A stretch of 5,201 nt of DNA, taken from NCBI GenBank assembly GCA_946221975.1, contig CAMIGT010000136.1, positions 1 to 5,201 on the forward strand. The letters run 5' to 3'. Each line of letters opens with the position of its first letter. The stretch's first letter is position 1. This stretch comes from an uncultured Blastococcus sp. (GTDB lineage: Bacteria; Actinomycetota; Actinomycetes; Mycobacteriales; Antricoccaceae). Under the pieces are notes generated by a model. It ran no database searches. It had not been told where the DNA came from and saw only the letters and a program-made list of their open reading frames with translations. Both the position numbers and the translations under genes were made by a program. Positions 1 to 5,201 of the stretch are shown one piece after another.

Positions 1-681
1 GAACTCGAGAACCTCGGTCCACGCGTTGTCGAGGCCGACCTCCGACGCATCGAGGCCGAGGTCGGCGAGCGTGAACTCTTCGATCGGCTTCTTCTTGGCC
101 GCCATGATGCCCTTGAACGACGGGTAGCGAGGCTCGTTGATCGTGTCCCAGACCGAGATGATCGCCGGGAAACCGCCGCGGACGACCTCAAAGCCGCCGT
201 CGACCTGGCGCTCGATGGTGACCTGCGGGCCTTCGAAGCCGATCTGGCGTGCGCCGGTGAGCTGGGTGGCGCCGGTGAGCTCGGACAGCAGCGCCGGGAT
301 GACCGAGACACGGCCGTCGGTCGACTCCGCACCGCACAGCAGCAGGTCGAAGCCGGTCTTCTTCAGCGCCGCGGCGATGACCTTGGCGGTGCCGATGGCA
401 TCCGAGCCGGCGATCGCGTCGTCAGTGACCTGCACGCCCTTGTGGGCGCCCATCTGCAGCGCCTTGCGGATGGTGTCGGTGGCCGAGGCCGGGCCGACCG
501 AAAGAACGGTGACGTCTCCGCCGCCGGCTTCGCTGATCTTCAGCGCCTCCTCGACGGCATACTCGTCCATCTCGTTGAGCACGAGGTCCGCGTTCTCCCG
601 ATCGACGGTGTTGTCACTGGCGTCGAGAGTGCGCGGGTTACCCGAGTCCGGTACCTGCTTGACTAGTACGACGATGTTCAT
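1..681 (-). CDS. etfB: Electron transfer flavoprotein beta subunit (partial, C-terminus outside window)
   Basis: EtfB pairs with EtfA to form the FAD-containing heterodimer that takes electrons from acyl-CoA dehydrogenases and passes them to the respiratory chain; EtfB carries the structural AMP site. The 227 visible residues begin MNIVVLVKQVPD, the usual N-terminus of the family. They continue through LNEMDEYAVEEAL (35-47), a Rossmann-like strand ending VTVLSVGP (57-64), and the nucleotide-binding stretch CGAESTDGR (116-124). Residues 156-177 (I-E-R-Q-V-D-G-G...P-A-I-I-S-V) fit the classical ETF-beta signature as I remember it. The family is usually about 260 residues, so roughly 30 are missing past base 1. 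The ATG at 679-681 is supported by an AGGAGG ribosome binding site 11 bases upstream and by the fit to family N-termini. EtfA is expected next on this strand, outside the window. The gene is the first of its transcript and diverges from the glycosyltransferase gene. Confidence 0.96.
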   Translation of the reverse strand, partial: MNIVVLVKQVPDSGNPRTLDASDNTVDRENADLVLNEMDEYAVEEALKISEAGGGDVTVLSVGPASATDTIRKALQMGAHKGVQVTDDAIAGSDAIGTAKVIAAALKKTGFDLLLCGAESTDGRVSVIPALLSELTGATQLTGARQIGFEGPQVTIERQVDGGFEVVRGGFPAIISVWDTINEPRYPSFKGIMAAKKKPIEEFTLADLGLDASEVGLDNAWTEVLEF

Positions 682-692
682 CGTCAGGCGAA

Positions 693-698
693 CCTCCT
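693..698 (-). promoter_or_regulatory. Ribosome binding site of etfB
   Basis: Read on the minus strand, these bases are AGGAGG, a perfect Shine-Dalgarno core, 11 bases before the ATG at 681. The spacing is slightly long but acceptable, and it fixes the etfB start. Confidence 0.8.
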
Positions 699-804
699 GT
701 GGGAAACCGCACCGGCAGCAAACGGCCGGAGAGGGATGAGCGAGCGGCGCAGCGCCGATCTATAGAAACTATCGCGGCCGGATCGACCTAGCGACCGCCT
801 CCCC

Positions 805-826
805 CACGTTACTCGCGGGTAACCTG
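805..826. promoter_or_regulatory. 22-bp imperfect palindrome, candidate transcription factor operator between divergent genes
   Basis: The core at 808-823 reads GTTACTCGCGGGTAAC: inverted arms GTTAC and GTAAC around a CGCG centre, with one T/G mismatch pair. Counting the flanks, 9 of 11 base pairs of the 22-bp dyad are complementary. It lies almost midway between the divergent starts of etfB (681) and the glycosyltransferase gene (954). The size, symmetry and TTAC...GTAA form suit a dimeric helix-turn-helix repressor such as a TetR-family regulator. Many actinobacterial fatty-acid oxidation genes are controlled by such proteins, which would suit etfB. The regulator's identity is not visible, and I found no convincing -35/-10 pair that places the site relative to a promoter. 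Confidence 0.5.
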
Positions 827-953
827 TCGTGGGCGCCGCATCGGGATGGTAATTCCCACATCAAGATCCGCGCTATGACTGCGATTTCGGCTCCCGCGCC
901 GTTCGCGCGCCCGCCGGGCAGGCGAGACCGACCAGCAAAGGACGACCGGGTTC

Positions 954-2228
954 GTGACCAACGACATACGCACCGCCCAGGCCGGCCCTCGCATCCTGCA
1001 GGTCTCGTGGGAGTTCCCGCCGGTCGTCGTCGGCGGGCTGGGCCGGCACGTCGGCGCGCTCACTGCCGCGCTGCGCGCGCACGGCGCCGATGTGCGCGTG
1101 TTGGCCCGGGCGGCCGACGGACAGCCCTCCGGGCCTTACCCCGAGGCTGGCGCCACGACTCTTCGGGCGGCCCCCGGACCGCCGTACTTCGCGTTCTCCG
1201 AGCTCCTGCTGGCGTGGGTGCAGTCCTTCAACCACTCGTTGCGCCGCACCGCGGCAGCACACCTGAGCGAGCCGATCGACCTCGTGCATGCGCACGACTG
1301 GCTCGTCGCCCCGGCCGCCGTCGCGCTCGCCCGCGAGTACGGCGTACCGCTGGTCAGCACGATCCATGCCACGGAGGCCGGTCGGCACCTCGGGTGGCTG
1401 CCCAAGCCGCTCAACCGCACCATCCACCAGACCGAGGGCTGGCTGGCCCGGGCCAGCGCCCAGGTGATCACCTGCTCGCGCCAGATGCGCGACGAGGTCC
1501 TGCGCCTGCACGAGATCGACCCGACGAGGGTCCGGGTCATCCCCAACGGCATCGACCTGGCCGAGTGGCGCAGGCCGAGCGGTGCCCAGCGGCGCCGCGG
1601 CGCACCGACCCTGGTGTACGCCGGCCGGCTGGTGCACGAGAAAGGCGTGCAGGACCTCATTGCCGCCCTCCCGGCGATCCGGAAGGCCGTTCCCGGGACG
1701 CGCCTTGTCGTCGCGGGCACGGGCAAGACCGAGGCCGCGCTACGTGAGCAGGTGGCGACGCTGCGGCTGAAGACCGCCGTCGACTTCCGCGGACACCTTG
1801 AGCCGGCCCAGCTGCGGAAGGTCATGTCGGGCGCGGATCTCGCGGTCGTGCCGTCCCGGTACGAGCCGTTCGGCATCGTGGCGCTGGAGTTCACCGCGCT
1901 GGGCGTGCCGCTGGTCGTGACCGAGGTCGGCGGTCTCGGCGAGTACGCCGCCCGCACGGGCTCGCCGACGGTGTCCGCCGGTGAGCCTGCCGCCCTGGCC
2001 ACGGCCGTCATCGCAGCACTGGGCGACGCCACGACCTCCCGCGCCCAGGCGTCGCGGGCGCTCGGCGTCTTGGCGAGCGATTTCAGCTGGCCGGTGATCG
2101 CCCGGGACACCGCCGCCACCTACGATGAAGCGCTGTGCGTCCAAAATGTGGCGCCGCCGCACGTTATCGACCGCCACGTCGAACCAGCCGGAGGAAACCT
2201 GCTCTATGGAGCCTCCCGATTCAGCTGA
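954..2228 (+). CDS. GT4-family (GT-B fold) glycosyltransferase, Rv3032-like alpha-glucan glucosyltransferase
   Basis: This is a 424-residue cytosolic glycosyltransferase. The N-terminal half has VSWEFPPVVVGGLGRHV (17-33), whose GGLG loop matches the sugar-nucleotide loop of glycogen synthases. It also has HAHDWLVA (112-119) and STIHATEAGRH (135-145), segments strongly like Rv3032 of M. tuberculosis, an alpha-(1,4)-glucosyltransferase of glycogen/MGLP synthesis. The C-terminal half has NGID (198-201), the AGRLVHEKG donor-site segment (223-231), and YEPFGIVALE (303-312) with the E-x7-E pair E304/E312 of retaining GT4 enzymes. The GTG start at 954 puts this N-terminus right before the first beta strand and follows AAAGGA (937-942) by 11 bases. 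The last ~30 residues (from about 395) look like an extension past the usual family end and run into the next gene's start signals. Function by family is strong; the exact donor and product are inferred. A closely related GT4 role in envelope glycan synthesis cannot be excluded. Confidence 0.9.
   Translation: MTNDIRTAQAGPRILQVSWEFPPVVVGGLGRHVGALTAALRAHGADVRVLARAADGQPSGPYPEAGATTLRAAPGPPYFAFSELLLAWVQSFNHSLRRTAAAHLSEPIDLVHAHDWLVAPAAVALAREYGVPLVSTIHATEAGRHLGWLPKPLNRTIHQTEGWLARASAQVITCSRQMRDEVLRLHEIDPTRVRVIPNGIDLAEWRRPSGAQRRRGAPTLVYAGRLVHEKGVQDLIAALPAIRKAVPGTRLVVAGTGKTEAALREQVATLRLKTAVDFRGHLEPAQLRKVMSGADLAVVPSRYEPFGIVALEFTALGVPLVVTEVGGLGEYAARTGSPTVSAGEPAALATAVIAALGDATTSRAQASRALGVLASDFSWPVIARDTAATYDEALCVQNVAPPHVIDRHVEPAGGNLLYGASRFS
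2190..2195 (+). promoter_or_regulatory. Ribosome binding site that sets the phosphoesterase start
   Basis: GGAGGA lies 10 bases before the ATG at 2206 and inside the 3' end of the glycosyltransferase gene. It is much stronger than anything ahead of the in-frame ATG at 2125, so it decides the start at 2206. Its position implies translational coupling to the upstream gene. Confidence 0.75.
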
Positions 2229-3870
2229 GGGCGACCACACCTTGACGGTGTTGGGCACGTCCGACCTGCACGCCGACCTGCTGGGCTGGGACTACTACGC
2301 CGACGCCGAGGCACACCCGGCCAGCGGGCTTGCCCGGGTTGCCGGCCTGGTCAGGAAGTACCGCAGCCAGCGCCCCGAGGGATCGGTCCTGCTGGTGGAC
2401 TCCGGCGACACGTTCCAGGGCAACCCGCTCGCGGTCTACCACGCCGAGCGCACGGACGAACCGCACGCGGTGGCGGCGGCTCTCAACGCGCTCGGCTACG
2501 CCGCGGCGGCGATCGGCAACCACGACTTCAACTACGGCCTCGAGTCGCTCGCCCGGTTCGCCCGCGAGGTCAACTTCCCGCTGCTGGCCGCGAATGTCTA
2601 CCGCGACGACCGGCGTGCGTTCCCGGCGTGGGCACTCGTGCCGGCGCGGGTCGGCGGACGCGACCTGCGGGTCGGGTTCGTCGGGGTGACGACCCCAGGC
2701 AGCGCGGTGTGGGATCGCGACAAGGTCGCCGAGCTGCGCTTCACCGACCTCGTCGGCGCGGCGCGTGAGGCTGTGGCGGAGGTCCGTGCCGCGGGCGCCG
2801 ATATCGTCATCGTGCTGTCGCACTCCGGGCTGGGGCCCTCGTCGTCGTACGGCGATGCCTTGCCGCTGCTAGAGAACGCGACGAGCCTCATCGCCGCGCA
2901 GGTCCCCGACATCGACGGGATCGTGCTCGGGCACTCGCACGAGTCGGTGGCCGCGACCGTGACCAGTGTGCAGACCGGGGCGAGGGTGCCGCTGCTCGAG
3001 CCGTCCTTTCACGGCCGCCAGCTCGCGGTCCTCGAGTTCGATCTCGACCTGTCGAGCGACCGTCCGCGCGTGGTCGCCGCCCGCGGCAACCTGCAGGAGA
3101 CCTCCGGGGCCGCGATGGATCGCGAGATCGTCGAGCTGGTCGCCGATCAGCACGAGCGCGTCCGCACCCACATCGCGGCGCCGGCCGGCGAGCTCGAGGA
3201 GCGGCTCGAGGGCCGCGATGCGACGATCACTCCGTCGCCGATGCTCGACCTGCTCAACCACGTCCAGTCCCGATACCTGCACGCGCGGCTGCGCGGCTCA
3301 CGATGGGAGGGCCTGCCGGTGCTCAGCGCCGCGGCGCCCTATGGCCGATCGTCAGGTCTGCCGCAGGGGTCGGTCTCGATCCGAGATATCGCGGCGATCT
3401 ACCCGTTCGACAACATCCTCGCCGCTCGGGTACTGACCGGCCGCGAGGTCACGGACTACCTCGAGCACGCGGCGGCCTACTTCGCGCTCAGCGCGGGTGG
3501 CAGCGACCCGCAGACACTGTGCGGGACGCCGACGGCTCGAGCCCCGCGCGGCACTCCGGACTACAACTTCGACGTCCTCGGCATGGCCGACGCGGTGGTG
3601 ACCTACACGGTCGACGTACGCCGCCCGGTGGGCGAGCGGGTCAGTGACCTGCGGATCAACGGCGTACCGCTCGGCGAGGATGAGCAGGTGGTCCTGGCGC
3701 TCAGCGACTACCGCGCGGGTGGCGGTGGCGGCTATCCGCACGTGCGGGACGCGCCGCGCGTCGAGGCCGGCACCCAGGACATCCGCTCACTCGTCGTCGA
3801 CTTCGTCCGGTCGCACTCGCCGCTGCGCCGGGCCGATCTCGGGCGCACCGACTGGACGCTGCTGACCTGA
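2206..3870 (+). CDS. CpdB/UshA-type metallophosphoesterase: 5'-nucleotidase or 2',3'-cyclic phosphodiesterase/3'-nucleotidase
   Basis: This 554-residue protein has the two-domain nucleotidase layout. The N-terminal calcineurin-like domain shows DLH (20-22), DSGD (65-68), GNHDFNYG (104-111), LSHSG (204-208) and GHSH (242-245), which together supply the two-metal centre and catalytic His106. The C-terminal 5'-nucleotidase domain shows IYPFDN (398-403), PDYNFD (451-456) and DYRAGGGGGYP (501-511), the substrate-specificity region. TSDLHADLLGWDYY and GNHxFNYGL resemble the CpdB branch (2',3'-cyclic nucleotide phosphodiesterase/3'-nucleotidase) more than UshA. Most relatives are exported, but no hydrophobic leader follows this ATG or the ATG at 2125, so the enzyme is predicted cytosolic. 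It starts 23 bases inside the glycosyltransferase gene, implying one transcript. Substrate is unproven: cyclic nucleotides, nucleotides or nucleotide-sugar by-products are possible. Its 3' end overlaps the convergent acyltransferase gene by 84 bases. Confidence 0.92.
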   Translation: MEPPDSAEGDHTLTVLGTSDLHADLLGWDYYADAEAHPASGLARVAGLVRKYRSQRPEGSVLLVDSGDTFQGNPLAVYHAERTDEPHAVAAALNALGYAAAAIGNHDFNYGLESLARFAREVNFPLLAANVYRDDRRAFPAWALVPARVGGRDLRVGFVGVTTPGSAVWDRDKVAELRFTDLVGAAREAVAEVRAAGADIVIVLSHSGLGPSSSYGDALPLLENATSLIAAQVPDIDGIVLGHSHESVAATVTSVQTGARVPLLEPSFHGRQLAVLEFDLDLSSDRPRVVAARGNLQETSGAAMDREIVELVADQHERVRTHIAAPAGELEERLEGRDATITPSPMLDLLNHVQSRYLHARLRGSRWEGLPVLSAAAPYGRSSGLPQGSVSIRDIAAIYPFDNILAARVLTGREVTDYLEHAAAYFALSAGGSDPQTLCGTPTARAPRGTPDYNFDVLGMADAVVTYTVDVRRPVGERVSDLRINGVPLGEDEQVVLALSDYRAGGGGGYPHVRDAPRVEAGTQDIRSLVVDFVRSHSPLRRADLGRTDWTLLT

Positions 3871-4551
3871 GCGGACCGGGTCGGCGGGCAGCCTGCTCTT
3901 GATGACCTTTCCGGGTACGCCGGCCACCACGCTGTAGGCCGGGATGTCACCGCGCACCACCGTGTGCGCCGCGAACACGCAACCCGGCCCCGTCTCCGTG
4001 CCGCGGAGCACGCTGACCTTCGTGCCCAGCCAGCAGTCGGCGCCGATCCGCACCGGGAGCTTGGCGATACCCTGGTCCTTGATCGGCACACCGAGCTGCT
4101 CGAACTTGTGGTCAAAATCGCAGATATAGATCCAGTCTGCGATAAGGGTGGACTCGCCGATCGAGATGTCGAGATAGCCGTTGACCACGTTGTCACGGCC
4201 GAAGACGACCTTGTCTCCGATCTCGACCGTGCCCTCGTGGGCCCGGATGGCGGTGCCGTCGCCGATGTGCGCCCAGCGGCCGAGCACCAGCCGGCCATGG
4301 CCGCGACGCGCGCTGAGCTCGACGTTCTTACCGAGGAAGACGAACCCGCGCGTGATGACATGGGGGTTGCGGAGCTTGAAGGCCAGGAAGCGGACGTAGC
4401 TGACCAGGTAGTGCGGGGTGAACGCGCGGTGGCGCCAGACCCAGCGCAGCGAGCTCCTCGTGAGAAACCTCGCCTGCTGGGGATCACGACCGCTGAAGTA
4501 TCGGCGCAGCATGGCAGTAGAGGCTACGCGGACCACCGAGGTGAGATACAT
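3787..4551 (-). CDS. Left-handed beta-helix (hexapeptide repeat) O-acyltransferase, Rv3034c-like
   Basis: This 254-residue protein (from ATG 4551) has a basic N-terminal helical part with LRRYFSGRDPQQARF (15-29), then a hexapeptide-repeat beta-helix from about 70 to 215. Visible rungs include IGDGTAIRAHEG (96-107), IGDKVVFGRDNVV (111-123) and VRIGADCWLGTKVSVLRG (167-184). DFDHKFE (145-151) holds H148, the likely catalytic histidine of MAT/CatB-type acetyltransferases, and GVPGKVIK (211-218) is the usual closing motif. Acetyl-CoA or another acyl-CoA would be donor and a sugar hydroxyl the acceptor. Opposite an Rv3032-like gene, it corresponds by position and type to Rv3034c, proposed to acylate MGLP; that role is inferred here. 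Residues 221-254 are a polar Arg/Pro-rich tail encoded antisense to the phosphoesterase 3' end. An internal ATG at 4512 would give 241 residues and starts exactly at the MLRRY segment; neither start has a clear ribosome binding site. Confidence 0.88.
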   Translation of the reverse strand: MYLTSVVRVASTAMLRRYFSGRDPQQARFLTRSSLRWVWRHRAFTPHYLVSYVRFLAFKLRNPHVITRGFVFLGKNVELSARRGHGRLVLGRWAHIGDGTAIRAHEGTVEIGDKVVFGRDNVVNGYLDISIGESTLIADWIYICDFDHKFEQLGVPIKDQGIAKLPVRIGADCWLGTKVSVLRGTETGPGCVFAAHTVVRGDIPAYSVVAGVPGKVIKSRLPADPVRSGQQRPVGAPEIGPAQRRVRPDEVDDE

Positions 4552-4560
4552 TCGGCGGAC
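4546..4560 (+). promoter_or_regulatory. Possible -10 element for a leaderless transcript of the small membrane protein gene
   Basis: TACATT at 4546-4551 fits the TANNNT -10 pattern of actinobacterial housekeeping promoters. It ends 9 bases before the GTG at 4561, the spacing expected for leaderless or near-leaderless transcription. The GTG has no well-spaced ribosome binding site; the nearest purine-rich run, GAGGTGAG at 4538-4545, is 15 bases away. No recognisable -35 box is present, so this is tentative. The element also covers the ATG at 4551 of the divergent acyltransferase gene. Confidence 0.25.
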
Positions 4561-4875
4561 GTGACGCCCCCGCCAGACGATCCCCGCCCCACCCTGCCCG
4601 CTGCGTGGCGGGCCGTCGCTGTCGGGCTGAGCCTGCTGTGGCTCGGCTCGATGATCGCTTTTCTGGTGATCAGTCTCGGCGGCTACGGCAACCGCCTCAG
4701 CGGGCTTGCCGGCATCCTGGTGATGCTCGCCAGCCTGGTCGTGCTGGCGCTGCTGCGCAACCTCGGACGGACCATCTCCGGGGAGCTCGACGAACCCGGC
4801 GACTGGGAGGTCAAGCTCGCCGTGGCCGGCGGCCTGATGCTGGCGGCGGCGTGGGTCCTGCACTTCGCGGCCTGA
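4561..4875 (+). CDS. Small integral membrane protein, three predicted helices, function unknown
   Basis: I do not recognise a family for this 104-residue protein. After a short proline-rich cytosolic leader (VTPPPDDPRPTLP, 1-13) it has three hydrophobic segments: about 17-39 (AVAVGLSLLWLGSMIAFLVI), 46-67 (ending LASLVVLALLRNL) and 84-103 (VKLAVAGGLMLAAAWVL). A polar acidic loop, GELDEPGDWE (74-83), separates the second and third. The GTG at 4561 is chosen because the leader and all three helices follow it, while the open frame farther upstream is antisense to the acyltransferase gene. The next in-frame ATG (4651) falls inside the first helix. The gene diverges from the acyltransferase gene, with only 9 bases between its GTG and the longer acyltransferase start. 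The hydrophobic pattern and length suggest a real gene. Confidence 0.65.
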   Translation: MTPPPDDPRPTLPAAWRAVAVGLSLLWLGSMIAFLVISLGGYGNRLSGLAGILVMLASLVVLALLRNLGRTISGELDEPGDWEVKLAVAGGLMLAAAWVLHFAA

Positions 4876-4968
4876 CGCACCCTCGCGACCGCGCCCGCGC
4901 GATACCGGACAACCCACGCGTCGGCGGGCTACAGCTCGTCGCCCTCGTTCTCGCGGCGGTGATCGTCG

Positions 4969-5190
4969 GTGACCGCGGCCCTGCTGGTCGTCCACACGCG
5001 GTCGCAGCCGGCGGCCTACTCCCCACTGCTGTGGGGATCGCTGGCCAACCTGCTGTGGTGGCGGGCGTGCCGTCGCGCCGGCGTCGATGTCCCGCTCGTG
5101 CGGGTCGCGCTACTCGGACTCGGCGTCTCCGCCGGCTGCGTGCTCACCGGTACGACGGCGATCTGGGCGGTGGGCCTGCTTACGGCTTGA
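4969..5190 (+). CDS. Short hydrophobic protein resembling the C-terminal end of an ArsB/SLC13-type permease; possible gene remnant
   Basis: The frame gives 73 residues from GTG 4969: MTAALLVVHTRSQ, then YSPLLWGSLANLLWWRACRR (17-36), AGVDVPLVRV and a final hydrophobic helix, LLGLGVSAGCVLTGTTAIWAVGLL (48-71). The pattern of a short helix, GSLA(N)LLWW, a basic loop with GV-V, and a last membrane helix before the stop matches how I remember the C-termini of ArsB-like permeases, which are usually above 400 residues with 10-12 helices. Only about the last two helices are present, and the frame is closed upstream by a TGA at 4960-4962. Either this is a small two-helix protein or the tail of a decayed transporter gene. 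The start has only a weak GGTGAT (4958-4963) six bases upstream. The assignment rests on remembered family pattern, not alignment. Confidence 0.4.
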   Translation: MTAALLVVHTRSQPAAYSPLLWGSLANLLWWRACRRAGVDVPLVRVALLGLGVSAGCVLTGTTAIWAVGLLTA

Positions 5191-5201
5191 GCCCGGTCAC
5201 T

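Noticed and set aside
137..739. Long plus-strand open frame over the etfB region
   Set aside because: It is antisense to etfB, has a Ser/Pro/Arg-rich composition typical of shadow frames in GC-rich DNA, and shows no family motifs.
745..757. Short GC palindrome CGGCGC-A-GCGCCG upstream of etfB
   Set aside because: It could form a hairpin in the etfB leader, but a one-base loop, no U-tract and high background GC make it weak evidence of function.
758..772. A/T-rich island upstream of etfB; on the minus strand TATAGAT or TAGTTT as a -10 box
   Set aside because: The -10 match is fair, but no -35 box lies at the right spacing, so I do not list it as a promoter.
1136..2119. Long minus-strand open frames inside the glycosyltransferase gene (also 873-1637)
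   Set aside because: Their translations are low-complexity Arg/Ala/Ser or Gly/Arg-rich, while the plus-strand frame carries the full set of GT4 motifs.
2125..2205. Upstream ATG 2125 as start of the phosphoesterase
   Set aside because: The extra 27 residues are polar and do not form a signal peptide. No ribosome binding site precedes them, and the strong GGAGGA sits ahead of 2206.
3964..4560. Extension of the small membrane protein frame upstream to 3964
   Set aside because: The stretch is antisense to the beta-helix acyltransferase and yields a hydrophilic Asp/Arg/Glu-rich shadow sequence.
4876..4968. Search for a terminator after the small membrane protein gene
   Set aside because: The stretch is GC-rich with partial CG repeats, but no stem followed by a T-run was found.
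4552..4995. Extension of the acyltransferase frame upstream to 4995
   Set aside because: The added translation is a Gln/Gly/Arg-rich antisense shadow of the small membrane protein gene, with no similarity to acyltransferase N-termini.

Overview
The window is high-GC, densely packed actinobacterial DNA. The GC-rich third codon positions, the GTG starts and the protein families all point to Actinobacteria. The gene set resembles the Rv3028c-Rv3034c neighbourhood of Mycobacterium tuberculosis as I remember it: electron transfer flavoprotein genes on one strand, a divergent alpha-glucan glycosyltransferase (Rv3032 type), then a hexapeptide-repeat acyltransferase on the opposite strand (Rv3034c type). 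The genus cannot be read from the window.

Layout from left to right. Bases 1-681 (minus) are the first 227 codons of etfB, whose C-terminal end lies outside the window. Bases 682-953 are a divergent intergenic region with the etfB ribosome binding site and a 22-bp imperfect palindrome near its midpoint, a candidate repressor operator. Bases 954-2228 (plus) encode a GT4-family glycosyltransferase. Its last 23 bases overlap the start of a CpdB-type metallophosphoesterase/nucleotidase (2206-3870, plus) that shows no signal peptide. On the minus strand, 3787-4551 encode a left-handed beta-helix O-acyltransferase. Its 3' end overlaps the phosphoesterase gene tail to tail by 84 bases. Only a few bases from the acyltransferase start, and divergent from it, is a 104-residue three-helix membrane protein (4561-4875, plus). 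Last comes a 73-codon reading frame (4969-5190, plus) that looks like the C-terminal end of an ArsB/SLC13-type permease, possibly a relic.

Biology. EtfB with EtfA (expected just beyond the left edge) carries electrons from acyl-CoA dehydrogenases to the respiratory chain. In mycobacteria, the Rv3032-like glycosyltransferase and Rv3034c-like acyltransferase belong to the gene cluster for glycogen and 6-O-methylglucose lipopolysaccharide (MGLP), a cytosolic acylated polysaccharide that binds fatty acyl-CoA. The GH57 branching enzyme and methyltransferase that sit between etfB and the glycosyltransferase in M. tuberculosis are absent here, and a phosphoesterase is tightly coupled to the glycosyltransferase instead. 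The window may therefore hold a reduced or modified version of this polysaccharide locus; that is inference. I found no RNA genes, insertion sequences, CRISPR arrays or clear rho-independent terminators.
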